From Chitinophaga sp. Cy-1792 (GTDB taxonomy: Bacteria; Bacteroidota; Bacteroidia; Chitinophagales; Chitinophagaceae): a stretch of 64,000 bases of DNA. Below, piece after piece: positions 52,786 through 60,918 of this stretch. The stretch's first letter is position 1, and each line of letters opens with the position of its first letter. The position numbers were made by a program, and so were the translations under genes. The stretch spans positions 1,240,001 through 1,304,000 of the forward strand of contig NZ_VWWO01000002.1 in the NCBI RefSeq assembly GCF_011752935.1. The letters run 5' to 3'. The notes beneath the pieces were generated by a model. It was not told the origin of the DNA, did not search any database, and was given only the letters and a program-made list of their open reading frames with translations.

Positions 52786-52802
52786 TTTTCAAATTTCCAA
52801 CA

Positions 52803-54644
52803 ATGACTATTTCAACATATAGATATCTGCAGCTGGCGGCGGTTTTTGCTGTATTCACCTCGATTGGTTGCAACAAGGATTTTCTGAATAAATCACCGCT
52901 GGATACATTGAGTACAGACCATCCGCTGGCATCCACCAATGAATTACGACTATACGTAGACCAGTTTTATGCCTCCTCGCTGCCTGCGCAGCCGACAGGA
53001 GTAAATGGCCCCGGTATTGCTTTTAATGATGGCTTTGGTACTGATAATATGGGCTTTGGCAATACCCCGGATGCCAGGATGAGCGGCGCTTTGTCACCTA
53101 ATGGTGCAGTCATATCCGGCTATACCACTATCCGCAGTGTCAACTATTTCCTGGAGCATTATACCAATGCCCAGGGCGACCAGGCTTTAATCAACAACTA
53201 CCTGGGAGAAGCTAAATTTTTCCGTGCAATTACTTATTTCAACATGGTGAAAAACTATGGTGATCTGACCTGGGTAAATAAAGTATTGCCTGCTGATGCC
53301 AGTAAGATGGAAGTGCCCCGTGATCCGCGTACACTCGTGATAGATTCTGTACTGGCAGATCTGGACCAGGCCGCCGCGCTATTGCCGGTACAGTCCACCA
53401 GCAGTACCATGCGCATACATAGAGATGTGGCACTGGCGTTGAAATCCAGGATTGCATTATATGAGGCTACCTGGCAAAAGTACCACAAAGCGAAAAACGA
53501 TGCGTTCTTTACGCCCGGTATTACAGACGAAAAAATCCGTGATTATTTCCAACAGGCAAAAGCTGCTGCCAATGCGGTGATCACCAGTGGCCGCTGGAAA
53601 ATATATAATACCGGAAAGCCGCTGAGCGACTATCAGAATTTATTCATTACTGCTGATTTATCTGCCAACAGTGAAGTGATGTTATGGCGAAGATATAATG
53701 TCAGCGATCTTATTGGTAACAGCGTGGCCAAATATGTTTCTACCGGAGGTGCAAATATGGGTATTAGTCTTTCTTTGGTAGATGACTACCTTACCATTAA
53801 CGGAACTCCTTTTACCGGCATTGCCAGGGCCAATGCACAGGCAGTTTATGGAACGGAGCTGCTGCCTTCCATCAGGGACCCGCGTTTATCGCAGACAGTA
53901 GTCGTGCCAAAAGTCCAGCAAATGAAGCCGGGTACCATTGCACCTGCCTATCCCGCATTGAATGGCACCAGTTTTAATATGAATACTACCGGCTACCCGC
54001 TGGCTAAATTTTTGTCGTACAACGATGCCGTGGCCTATACCGATGATTTTAAGGATCAGACGCCCGCCATTGCTTTCAGGTATGCAGAAGTACTGCTGAA
54101 CTATGCAGAGGCTGCGGCAGAACTGGGGGACGATGCCGGTGCCATTGCAGCCGTACTGAAACCTCTCCGCGATCGTGCAGGCATGCCCGTTATGAATGCT
54201 GCGACAGAATTTAACAGTGACCCCAATTATCCATTTCATGATTTAAGTCCGCTGTTACAGGCCGTAAGAAGAGAACGGCGCGTAGAGCTGGCATGTGAGG
54301 GATATCGCCTGGATGATATTATGCGCTGGGCTGCTGCCGATGTATTGGTAAAAGGCAAAAGGCCGCTTGGCGCATTGTTTACCGGTAGCGACCTTGTTCA
54401 GCAAAATACTGCTGCCGGATTTTATGGTAGTTCCCTGTTGATCTACGATACGCCGCCAGCAGGCAAAAAGGTAAATCTTTACCTGTCTGGAAACCCCGGA
54501 GATGCCCTGCGATATATCGATCCATACAAAGCGGCCGCTCCCAATGGTTTTGGATTTAATCTCAGCAGGGATTATCTCCTGCCTATTCAGCAGCGCCAGT
54601 TACAGCTGACAGGCTTTAAATGGGTACAAAACCCGGGATGGTAA
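52803..54644 (+). CDS. SusD/RagB nutrient-binding lipoprotein
   Basis: A 613-residue surface lipoprotein. The lipobox IGC precedes NKDFLNKSPLD, the usual SusD beginning. The TPR-rich core is visible in YLGEAKFFRAITYFNMVKNY and YAEVLLNYAEAAAELG, and the C-terminus has VRRERRVELACEGYRLDDIM, the SusD signature. It starts 17 bp after susC and caps that transporter. It is followed by a BACON lipoprotein and a sulfatase, suggesting a sulfated glycan as ligand. Confidence 0.95.
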   Translation: MTISTYRYLQLAAVFAVFTSIGCNKDFLNKSPLDTLSTDHPLASTNELRLYVDQFYASSLPAQPTGVNGPGIAFNDGFGTDNMGFGNTPDARMSGALSPNGAVISGYTTIRSVNYFLEHYTNAQGDQALINNYLGEAKFFRAITYFNMVKNYGDLTWVNKVLPADASKMEVPRDPRTLVIDSVLADLDQAAALLPVQSTSSTMRIHRDVALALKSRIALYEATWQKYHKAKNDAFFTPGITDEKIRDYFQQAKAAANAVITSGRWKIYNTGKPLSDYQNLFITADLSANSEVMLWRRYNVSDLIGNSVAKYVSTGGANMGISLSLVDDYLTINGTPFTGIARANAQAVYGTELLPSIRDPRLSQTVVVPKVQQMKPGTIAPAYPALNGTSFNMNTTGYPLAKFLSYNDAVAYTDDFKDQTPAIAFRYAEVLLNYAEAAAELGDDAGAIAAVLKPLRDRAGMPVMNAATEFNSDPNYPFHDLSPLLQAVRRERRVELACEGYRLDDIMRWAAADVLVKGKRPLGALFTGSDLVQQNTAAGFYGSSLLIYDTPPAGKKVNLYLSGNPGDALRYIDPYKAAAPNGFGFNLSRDYLLPIQQRQLQLTGFKWVQNPGW

Positions 54645-54668
54645 TTTCTTAACGTCAAAAAGATCATT

Positions 54669-55052
54669 ATGTGTAACTTGAACAGATATACGAAAATCAT
54701 CCTCGCAGGCTTATGTGTGTTGTCCATGGCCACTGCCTGCAGGAAAGATAACCAGCCGGTAAAGCCGGCACCATCGGCATTTACAGCCAGCATCAAAAAC
54801 GGTGGCACTTTTACAGCCGCAGGAGGGAAGGATACCGTTGTTATCACCGCCGGCACTGATGGCTGGTGGGTAACAATTCCGGGTGCAGGAACTTCCTGGT
54901 GCACGGTAACGCAGACATATGGCGCAGGAAATTTCCTGCTGCCGGTAACCATTGCAGCCAATACCACCGGAGCGCCGCGTCAGGTCGTGATTACCCTCAA
55001 CCCAAGTTATAATTTACCCAAGGTAGATATCACCCTTAATCAGTCTAATTAA
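54669..55052 (+). CDS. BACON-domain lipoprotein
   Basis: A 127-residue lipoprotein (lipobox ATAC, then RKDNQP). The remainder is a single beta-sandwich of BACON type, with GGKDTVVITAGTDGWWVTIP, SWCTVTQ and the terminal VDITLNQS. BACON domains bind glycans or mucin-like surfaces and occur beside SusCD. It lies 24 bp after susD and 27 bp before the sulfatase, so it is in the same operon. Confidence 0.87.
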   Translation: MCNLNRYTKIILAGLCVLSMATACRKDNQPVKPAPSAFTASIKNGGTFTAAGGKDTVVITAGTDGWWVTIPGAGTSWCTVTQTYGAGNFLLPVTIAANTTGAPRQVVITLNPSYNLPKVDITLNQSN

Positions 55053-55079
55053 TTTTTTTAAGTTGATAAAACACTAACG

Positions 55080-56609
55080 ATGAGACTACAAAACTGGATG
55101 GGCGTTTTATTTGCGCTGACGATATCCGCGACAGCTGTAGCACAGAAGAGACCGAATGTAATCATTATCGTTTCTGATGACCACGCCTATCAGGCCATCA
55201 GTGCGTATGGGAATAAGCTGATAAAGACACCGGGCATCGACAGAATTGCGAATGAAGGTACCCGGTTTGACCGGGCTTATGTCACCAATTCCATCTGTGG
55301 GCCCAGCAGAGCGGTGATATTAACCGGGAAATATTCCAATAAGAACGGCTTTACGGATAATGAACATTCCCGTTTTGACGGGTCGCAGAATTCATTTATT
55401 AAAGAACTCACAAAAAGTGGCTATCAGACAGCCTGGATAGGTAAATGGCATCTGGAAACAAAACCACAGGGATTTACTTTCTGGGAGATCTTACCGGGGC
55501 AGGGCCAATACTATAATCCTGATTTTATCCGGATGGACAGCTCCAAAACGCGTATCTCAGGATATGCTACCAATATCATTGAGGACCTGGCCGAAGACTG
55601 GCTCAACCAACGTGATACCTCCAAACCATTCTGCCTGGTTATCGGACATAAGGCCACCCATCGTGTATGGTTGCCCGATACCTGCGATATGGGAATGTAT
55701 GACCGTATTAAATTCCCGTTGCCGGCCACCTTCTACGATGACTATAACACCAGGAAAGCCGCAGCCATACAGGATATGTCTATCGCCAAAACCATGATCA
55801 TGGGGTATGATCTGAAGATGTTCGATTCTGATCAGGCAGCAGATAAAGACGGTAATATCAATCGCATGAATCCGGCCCAGCGCGCATGTTTTGATAATTA
55901 TTACAAGGCGATTCATGCCGACCTGGATGCACAGCATCTTAGTGGCAATGCCCTCACAGAATGGAAGTACCAGCGTTATATGCGCGACTACCTGAGTACG
56001 GCGGCATCGTTGGACCGTAATATCGGCCGTACATTGGATTATCTTGATAAACACCAGCTGACACAAAATACCATCGTGATCTATTTGTCGGATCAGGGGT
56101 TCTATATGGGAGAGCATGGCTGGTTTGATAAACGCTGGATGTATGAAGAGTCCTTCAGAACACCAATGGTGATGCGCTTTCCGGGTGTATTGAAGCCTGG
56201 TAACGTTAGCCAGGATTTTGTGATGAACCTGGATATTGCACCTACCGTTTTGGATGCTGCCGGCGTTAAAATTCCTGCAGATATGCAGGGAGAGTCGTTC
56301 CTGCCCTTGCTGAAAGGCACTGAGAAAAAAGGCCGGGATGCCATGTATTACCACTATTATGAAAATGGAGAACATTCGGTATCGCCGCAATTCGGCATCA
56401 GAACGAAGCGCTATAAACTGATACGTTATTACAAACGCGTAGAGGCATGGGAGCTATTCGATCTGGAACATGATAAGTCCGAGTTGAATAATATATATGG
56501 CAAAAAAGGCTATGAGGCTATCACTGCGCAGCTGAAAAAGCAATTATCTTCCCTGATAAAAAAGTATGAAGATGAAGAGGCAGCAGCGTTGATGAAAGTG
56601 GAACCATAA
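55080..56609 (+). CDS. Type I sulfatase, S1_11-like
   Basis: A 509-residue exported arylsulfatase-fold enzyme with signal LFALTISATAVAQ. The formylglycine motif CGPSRAVILTG (C-x-P-S-R) lies near residue 74, after the metal-binding DD in IIVSDDHAYQ; later metal and active-site residues are in LSDQGFYMGEHG and KRWMYEES. The context SICGPSR and the overall size are like the GlcNAc-6-O-sulfatase subgroup, which is an inference. It needs a maturase (anSME) encoded elsewhere. Fourth structural gene of the locus, probably removing sulfate before uptake or degradation. Confidence 0.92.
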   Translation: MRLQNWMGVLFALTISATAVAQKRPNVIIIVSDDHAYQAISAYGNKLIKTPGIDRIANEGTRFDRAYVTNSICGPSRAVILTGKYSNKNGFTDNEHSRFDGSQNSFIKELTKSGYQTAWIGKWHLETKPQGFTFWEILPGQGQYYNPDFIRMDSSKTRISGYATNIIEDLAEDWLNQRDTSKPFCLVIGHKATHRVWLPDTCDMGMYDRIKFPLPATFYDDYNTRKAAAIQDMSIAKTMIMGYDLKMFDSDQAADKDGNINRMNPAQRACFDNYYKAIHADLDAQHLSGNALTEWKYQRYMRDYLSTAASLDRNIGRTLDYLDKHQLTQNTIVIYLSDQGFYMGEHGWFDKRWMYEESFRTPMVMRFPGVLKPGNVSQDFVMNLDIAPTVLDAAGVKIPADMQGESFLPLLKGTEKKGRDAMYYHYYENGEHSVSPQFGIRTKRYKLIRYYKRVEAWELFDLEHDKSELNNIYGKKGYEAITAQLKKQLSSLIKKYEDEEAAALMKVEP

Positions 56610-56630
56610 TAACGGTAAAGTATATATGAA

Positions 56631-56662
56631 ACAGCCTCCGGAATCCTACTTCCGGAGGCTGT
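56631..56662 (+). terminator. Intrinsic terminator after the sulfatase
   Basis: Perfect 13-bp stem ACAGCCTCCGGAA / TTCCGGAGGCTGT with a 6-base loop, 22 bp after the stop. The T-run is broken (CTGTTTG). Confidence 0.75.
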
Positions 56663-56698
56663 CTGTTTGCAGGGATTATTTCATAATTTGTGCCCGTT

Positions 56699-57250
56699 AT
56701 GCATTCAGTACCTATGGAAGAAAGTAACTTGTATCAAACCGTCAGGAAGAAGTTTAATGTAGAGCTTTCCGGTCCTTTCGGTGACAGATTTGAAATGAAA
56801 CCCGCCTGGAAACATGCCTATTATAATGCAGCAAAAAAGAATGAGCTTGGACAGGTCGTATTGACGGAGTCTAAATTACCCTGGTATGGGTTAATGCTGA
56901 TTTCCCTGTTTTTTGGAGTACTTGGTTTGTTAAAAGGGCACTATCCCATTCCAATCGGAGCCGGGATCGTTTTTGTAATTGCATTTTTGCTGGCATTTTT
57001 TGCCCGTCAGCGATCATTGATATTTGATAAAACAGGCGTGATCGCATCGGATATACTATACAAGTGGGAAGACTTTGACGGCGCCTACATCGTAATAGCT
57101 GGCGTCCAGAAGCATCCGAAATCATACCTGGTATTTAGCAGGGATGAGCAGCCGTTGGTTTACATTAATGTATCTTCTTATGGAGACCAGAGTACAGTAG
57201 CAACACCGGTCAGGGATTTCCAGCCGGAGCGTTACCGGGCGTCAGTATGA
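56699..57250 (+). CDS. Two-TM hypothetical protein, paralogue B flanking the sulfatase locus
   Basis: A 183-residue membrane protein. I use the ATG at 56699, three codons after a GTG, because it then starts MHSVPMEESNLYQTVRKKF and has exactly the length of its paralogue at 46652. The shared features are KPAWKHAYYNAAKKN, GQVVLTES, two TM helices (about 60-105) and the tail VRDFQPERYR. Function unknown. It follows the sulfatase terminator, so it is probably an independent transcript. Confidence 0.68.
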   Translation: MHSVPMEESNLYQTVRKKFNVELSGPFGDRFEMKPAWKHAYYNAAKKNELGQVVLTESKLPWYGLMLISLFFGVLGLLKGHYPIPIGAGIVFVIAFLLAFFARQRSLIFDKTGVIASDILYKWEDFDGAYIVIAGVQKHPKSYLVFSRDEQPLVYINVSSYGDQSTVATPVRDFQPERYRASV

Positions 57251-57337
57251 CCAGGTAGATAACAGTGTTTGCAGATATATGCGAAGATGTTTTGCAAAAT
57301 GACGGCCTGATGGTAATATTGTGTAAACAAAGCTACT

Positions 57338-58357
57338 ATGTCATTAAATCATACTGCCTTATTTCCTGCCGATCGTGCAACTGCGGTCAATGCGGCGCTG
57401 GAAAAAGCTTTTGGCAGTGCCGTGGTAAGTGAATCGGTCCTGCTTACAGGAGGATTGTCTGCGGCCGCTGTATATAAGATCATGGTGGATGACCGGCCAT
57501 ATGTCATGAAACTTGCCATTCCGGGAAATCATACTACCGAGGTATCCTTTGAAAGAATTGCCCTTGCAGCAAAGGCGGGTATAGCGCCCTCCCTGCATTA
57601 CATCAATCCGGAAGAAGGTATCATTATCAGTGGGTTTGTAGACAGTAAGCCTGTCAGACATATCTTTGGTGGTACCACGCTGGCTGAAAAGCTCGCTGAA
57701 GCAGTAAAGAAAATTCATGCTATTCCCTATACGGTTCCCGGCGACGATATGAAAGTTACCATTGATCAGATAGTGGAAGGCTTTCGCCAAAATAAAATGT
57801 TGACCGGCCCAATACCAGACGAATGCCTGGCGTTATACGAAAAGGCAAAAAGAGCCTATCCATGGCAGGATGCAGATAAGGTTTTCAGCCACAACGATTT
57901 AAACCCTTCCAATATTCTTTGCGACGGAGCAAACATCTGGATCATCGATTTTGATACCGCCTTTCTCAACGACAGGTATATCGACCTTGCGGGTGTGGCA
58001 AACTTCTTTATCTATAGCCCGGAGCAGGAAGCAGTTTTCCTGGAAACCTATTTTGGAGTAGTTACTCCCTATCAGACTGCCCGTTTCTATGTCATGCGCC
58101 AGATCAGCCGGATTATTTATTCATTGATGATGCTGCAGCTTGCAGGCCAAAACAAGGCCGCAGGTCATGAAGTTGATCAGCAAATGGAAAGTGTTTTCCT
58201 GAAGGATATTGGTCCTTTGATAGGGTCGGGCAAATTGTCGCTAGCCACTTACGAAGGTCAGCTATTATACGGCAAGGCATTGATGCATGAGGCGGTGCTG
58301 CAAATGCGGAGTGAAAGATTTGATGAGGCACTGCTATTGTTGGAGAATAACAAATAA
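57338..58357 (+). CDS. APH-fold phosphotransferase, choline-kinase-like
   Basis: A 339-residue kinase of the APH/ChoK fold. The nucleotide loop region contains GGLSAAAVYKI and the lysine VMKLAIPG; the catalytic loop FSHNDLNPSNILCDG (about residue 183) has the HNDLxPxN motif, and WIIDFDTA (about 202) is the metal-binding DFD. Aminoglycoside, choline or thiamine kinases share this layout, so the acceptor is uncertain; resistance should not be assumed. A perfect GC-rich hairpin follows. Confidence 0.85.
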   Translation: MSLNHTALFPADRATAVNAALEKAFGSAVVSESVLLTGGLSAAAVYKIMVDDRPYVMKLAIPGNHTTEVSFERIALAAKAGIAPSLHYINPEEGIIISGFVDSKPVRHIFGGTTLAEKLAEAVKKIHAIPYTVPGDDMKVTIDQIVEGFRQNKMLTGPIPDECLALYEKAKRAYPWQDADKVFSHNDLNPSNILCDGANIWIIDFDTAFLNDRYIDLAGVANFFIYSPEQEAVFLETYFGVVTPYQTARFYVMRQISRIIYSLMMLQLAGQNKAAGHEVDQQMESVFLKDIGPLIGSGKLSLATYEGQLLYGKALMHEAVLQMRSERFDEALLLLENNK

Positions 58358-58363
58358 GCGTAA

Positions 58364-58395
58364 CGTGGGGCTATCCGTATCGGGACAGCCCCACG
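58364..58395. terminator. GC-rich hairpin between convergent genes
   Basis: Arms CGTGGGGCT / AGCCCCACG with inner TCC/GGG pairing. It lacks a T-tract, so it may be a weak terminator or a stability element. Confidence 0.45.
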
Positions 58396-58448
58396 GCCGC
58401 TTTATACCTGGAATAAGTATGTCTGCAGACAAATTTCTATAAGTCTGA

Positions 58449-58946
58449 CTAGAACATCGGATGGGAATTAGCAGCATGATCAGGAACATCCTGTTGTACA
58501 TCCCAATGTTCGGCAATCTTTCCGTTTTCCAGCCGGAAGATGTCAATGGTGGATCTGAACTTTCCATCTGGTTTTACATTCCTGATATGAAGGAAAACGA
58601 TGTCGCCGTCTGCGGCAATATGCTGTACATCGATTTTGGTTTTGGCAGCCCCTTTAAACCAGCCTGCGGCAGCTTTCTTAAAGGCCGCAGCGCCATCTGC
58701 AACACCAGGATTATGTTGTATATAAGCCGGTAGTATATACTTGTCTACCGCAGCAGTATCTTTGTCGCCAAACATTTGCTGATAAAATGCAAGTACCACT
58801 TTCTTATTTTCTTCCTGAACGGTTGGTGTTTGATTAACTGTCTGGATGGTAGCGGGTGATGGCTTTTCGTTTGTATTACATCCGGTAACAAACGATCCTG
58901 TTAATAATGTTAGCCCGTATATGATTGATTTTCTTTTGTCAGCCAT
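58449..58946 (-). CDS. SnoaL-like (NTF2-fold) lipoprotein
   Basis: A 165-residue lipoprotein: signal LTLLTGSFVTGCNTNEKP with lipobox VTGC. The domain from about residue 45 is an NTF2/SnoaL-like cone, with VLAFYQQMFGDKDTAAVDKY and the strands ADGDIVFLHIRNV and IDIFRLENGKIAEHWDV typical of the family. Such proteins are isomerases or binding proteins; the substrate here is unknown. Single leftward gene. Confidence 0.83.
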   Translation of the reverse strand: MADKRKSIIYGLTLLTGSFVTGCNTNEKPSPATIQTVNQTPTVQEENKKVVLAFYQQMFGDKDTAAVDKYILPAYIQHNPGVADGAAAFKKAAAGWFKGAAKTKIDVQHIAADGDIVFLHIRNVKPDGKFRSTIDIFRLENGKIAEHWDVQQDVPDHAANSHPMF

Positions 58947-59017
58947 TGTTGCTGTGTTTTAATTGTAGTGAAAGATGTATACTGTCCTGATAGCCGGGAT
59001 CCTTCTTCCCTGGCAGA

Positions 59018-59236
59018 TCAGGTAATATCGGTTATGTTGTGGTACTTTAGCCAGCGTCTGAAACGTTCTGCATTTTCCGGAGTAAAATGTACCACTTTTC
59101 TGGTTGTCAGCAACATGGTAAATATTCCGGCTGCTTCTATAAATTTCACGATTTCTGTTATACCCCAGCCGAATCCTTCATAATACGATCCTGAAATTTC
59201 CTGGAGTGGTTTGTGATTGCCCTGTTTCGCATTCAT
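59018..59236 (-). CDS. Small hypothetical protein
   Basis: A 72-residue soluble protein that ends TTRKVVHFTPENAERFRRWL-type (a helical, basic C-terminus). It opens MNAKQGNHKP and has a well-formed mix of hydrophobic and polar residues (EGFGWGITEIVKFIEAAG), unlike random readings. No family is recognised. It lies on its own and is oriented leftward. A plausible but unproven gene. Confidence 0.45.
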   Translation of the reverse strand: MNAKQGNHKPLQEISGSYYEGFGWGITEIVKFIEAAGIFTMLLTTRKVVHFTPENAERFRRWLKYHNITDIT

Positions 59237-59851
59237 TTCAAATGCTATTTTGATTTATTATGGTGAAAAAAGGGGACTGGTTTTGTCTATCGGTTTGCGA
59301 AAAGCCAATTGGAGTTGTCCCGGTTCTGGTTACTTTTTAGTAGATTTGAATGATACTGATAATCCGACCGGACAGGATTTATTCATAGGTCACAATATCC
59401 GGGAGTTCAAGGTTGTTCTATTTAAAATTTACATAATTCCATTAAACCAGAAAAGTTATCATGATGCCTGACGATCATTCATACTTTAGTTAGGCATGAT
59501 GATGAAAAGGTTTAAGGGAGCTGAGCCACAAAGTTCCTGTATTTGGTAATAGTAAAAAAGCAGTTTGACGCCTTTATGCATTAAATAGTGGTAAAAAAGA
59601 AGTAAAAAAACGAAATTTTCATTTACGCCATTCCGAACTTTTTGCCCTGAAAACCTGATAGGTAGGGCAATTGCATGGCAGAGCCTCCCGTATCCTTCAT
59701 GAGGTAATAATATGTTAACATTCCTGCTTTTTTTAAATTTGTATGGCAGAATCTGAAAATATCCCCATCACATTTTAATGAATGTCCAACGGTTATTAGG
59801 GTTCATATTTACATTTTTCCAACTGATATTTTATCCATCTAACGATAGCAC
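59237..59851. other. Intergenic region of about 615 bp
   Basis: No gene is convincing here: the 84-codon open frame on the plus strand (59217-59471) lacks domain character. There is one imperfect palindrome around 59458-59505, with arms TCATGATGCCT and AGGCATGATGA differing at one position. The rest is AT-rich and probably carries the promoter of the AraC gene. Confidence 0.4.
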
Positions 59852-60697
59852 ATGGCAAATCACCCCGTACGGAAAATGGACGAATTCCGCCTTGAACTAA
59901 AGGCAGAACATGAGGTATTGTATTATCCCCTTGAAGGTAATCAGGAAATTATTAAACCGCATAGCCACAATTTTTTGTTACTGGCACTCTTTGAGTCCGG
60001 TAGCGGTGAGCATACTATTGACTTTGTCAAACATAAGGTGCGTTCAAAGCAATTGCATATTGTGTTTCCTGATCAGTTGCATAGCTGGAAACTGGGAGAA
60101 GATACCAAACTCCACCAATTGATGATCGATAAGGCGGTATTTGATAAAATCATGAACGCTTTTCGTTTTAGTTTTTCGGTGTATAAAAATACCCCTGTGT
60201 TCGACCTCACAGATGCCGAATATGAAGCATTGTATAAAGAATTCATATTGCAGAAAGAGGCACTCGCTACTGAGAATACATTTAAGGATGTTATTATAGC
60301 AAGACTGTGGCTGATAGCACTGATGACCAGTGAAATCGGTGCCCGTGTATTTGATGACCTGACGGTATACCAGGCACAGCCAATCATTGTGGATTACCTG
60401 GCGCTGGTAGAAAAGCACTTTCTTGAGGAGCGTGGCATCGCATTTTATGCAGGCCTGCTTAACATTACAGCTAACTATCTCAATATCCTGTGTAAGAAAT
60501 ATTGCCTTGTTAAGGCTACAGACCTCATTAAAGACCGTGTAATCCTGGAGGCTAAACGATTGCTCATCAGCGGTCTTTCGATCAAGGAAACGTGCTATGA
60601 GCTTAATTTTTCTGATGTGCCATATTTTTCAAGGTTTTTCAAGTTACAAACCGGCAAAACACCAAAGGCATTCAGGAACATGTATATCCCATCCTGA
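59852..60697 (+). CDS. AraC family transcriptional regulator
   Basis: A 281-residue regulator. The N-terminal sensor is cupin-like (about 20-100: IKPHSHNFLLLALFESGSG, LHIVFPDQLHSW). The C-terminal AraC domain (about 180-275) has AGLLNITANYLNILCKKYC and TCYELNFSDVPYFSRFFKL. It lies 221 bp upstream of the usher-like gene on the same strand. Sites upstream of that gene and of the next one share an AraC-type direct repeat, so this protein is the likely activator of a surface-structure locus. Confidence 0.9.
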   Translation: MANHPVRKMDEFRLELKAEHEVLYYPLEGNQEIIKPHSHNFLLLALFESGSGEHTIDFVKHKVRSKQLHIVFPDQLHSWKLGEDTKLHQLMIDKAVFDKIMNAFRFSFSVYKNTPVFDLTDAEYEALYKEFILQKEALATENTFKDVIIARLWLIALMTSEIGARVFDDLTVYQAQPIIVDYLALVEKHFLEERGIAFYAGLLNITANYLNILCKKYCLVKATDLIKDRVILEAKRLLISGLSIKETCYELNFSDVPYFSRFFKLQTGKTPKAFRNMYIPS

Positions 60698-60727
60698 ATA
60701 AGGCCTTTACGACCTGATTTATAAATT

Positions 60728-60784
60728 GTCCAAAATTTTGTTGTGCCGGTACAAAAACTTCAGCCTGCACCGGCAGTAACTTTG
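60728..60784 (+). promoter_or_regulatory. AraC-type operator and promoter of the usher-like gene
   Basis: Half-sites GTCCAAAAT (60728) and GTACAAAAA (60749), exactly 21 bp apart, preceded by TTTATAAATT. The -7 box TAACTTTG (60777-60784) starts 28 bp after the proximal half-site. The same block, with the same prefix, occurs at 63890-63945. Confidence 0.7.
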
Positions 60785-60918
60785 CACAGCAATTCCTGGT
60801 GGCTTTCCCGCAACTAAGAATCCTGAACAGCCCACTCGCGGGCGTATGTGTTTTTGTGGTTACTAATTGTTGAAAAGAAAATCCCGGCCAGGGAAATACA
60901 ACAATTAAATCACGCACA

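Noticed and set aside
57338..58357. Aminoglycoside resistance kinase
   Set aside because: The APH fold is shared by many kinases; nothing specific to aminoglycosides and no resistance context.
59217..59471. 84-codon open frame on the plus strand
   Set aside because: Overlaps the minus-strand gene at its start, has no domain or signal character, and has biased composition of a chance frame.
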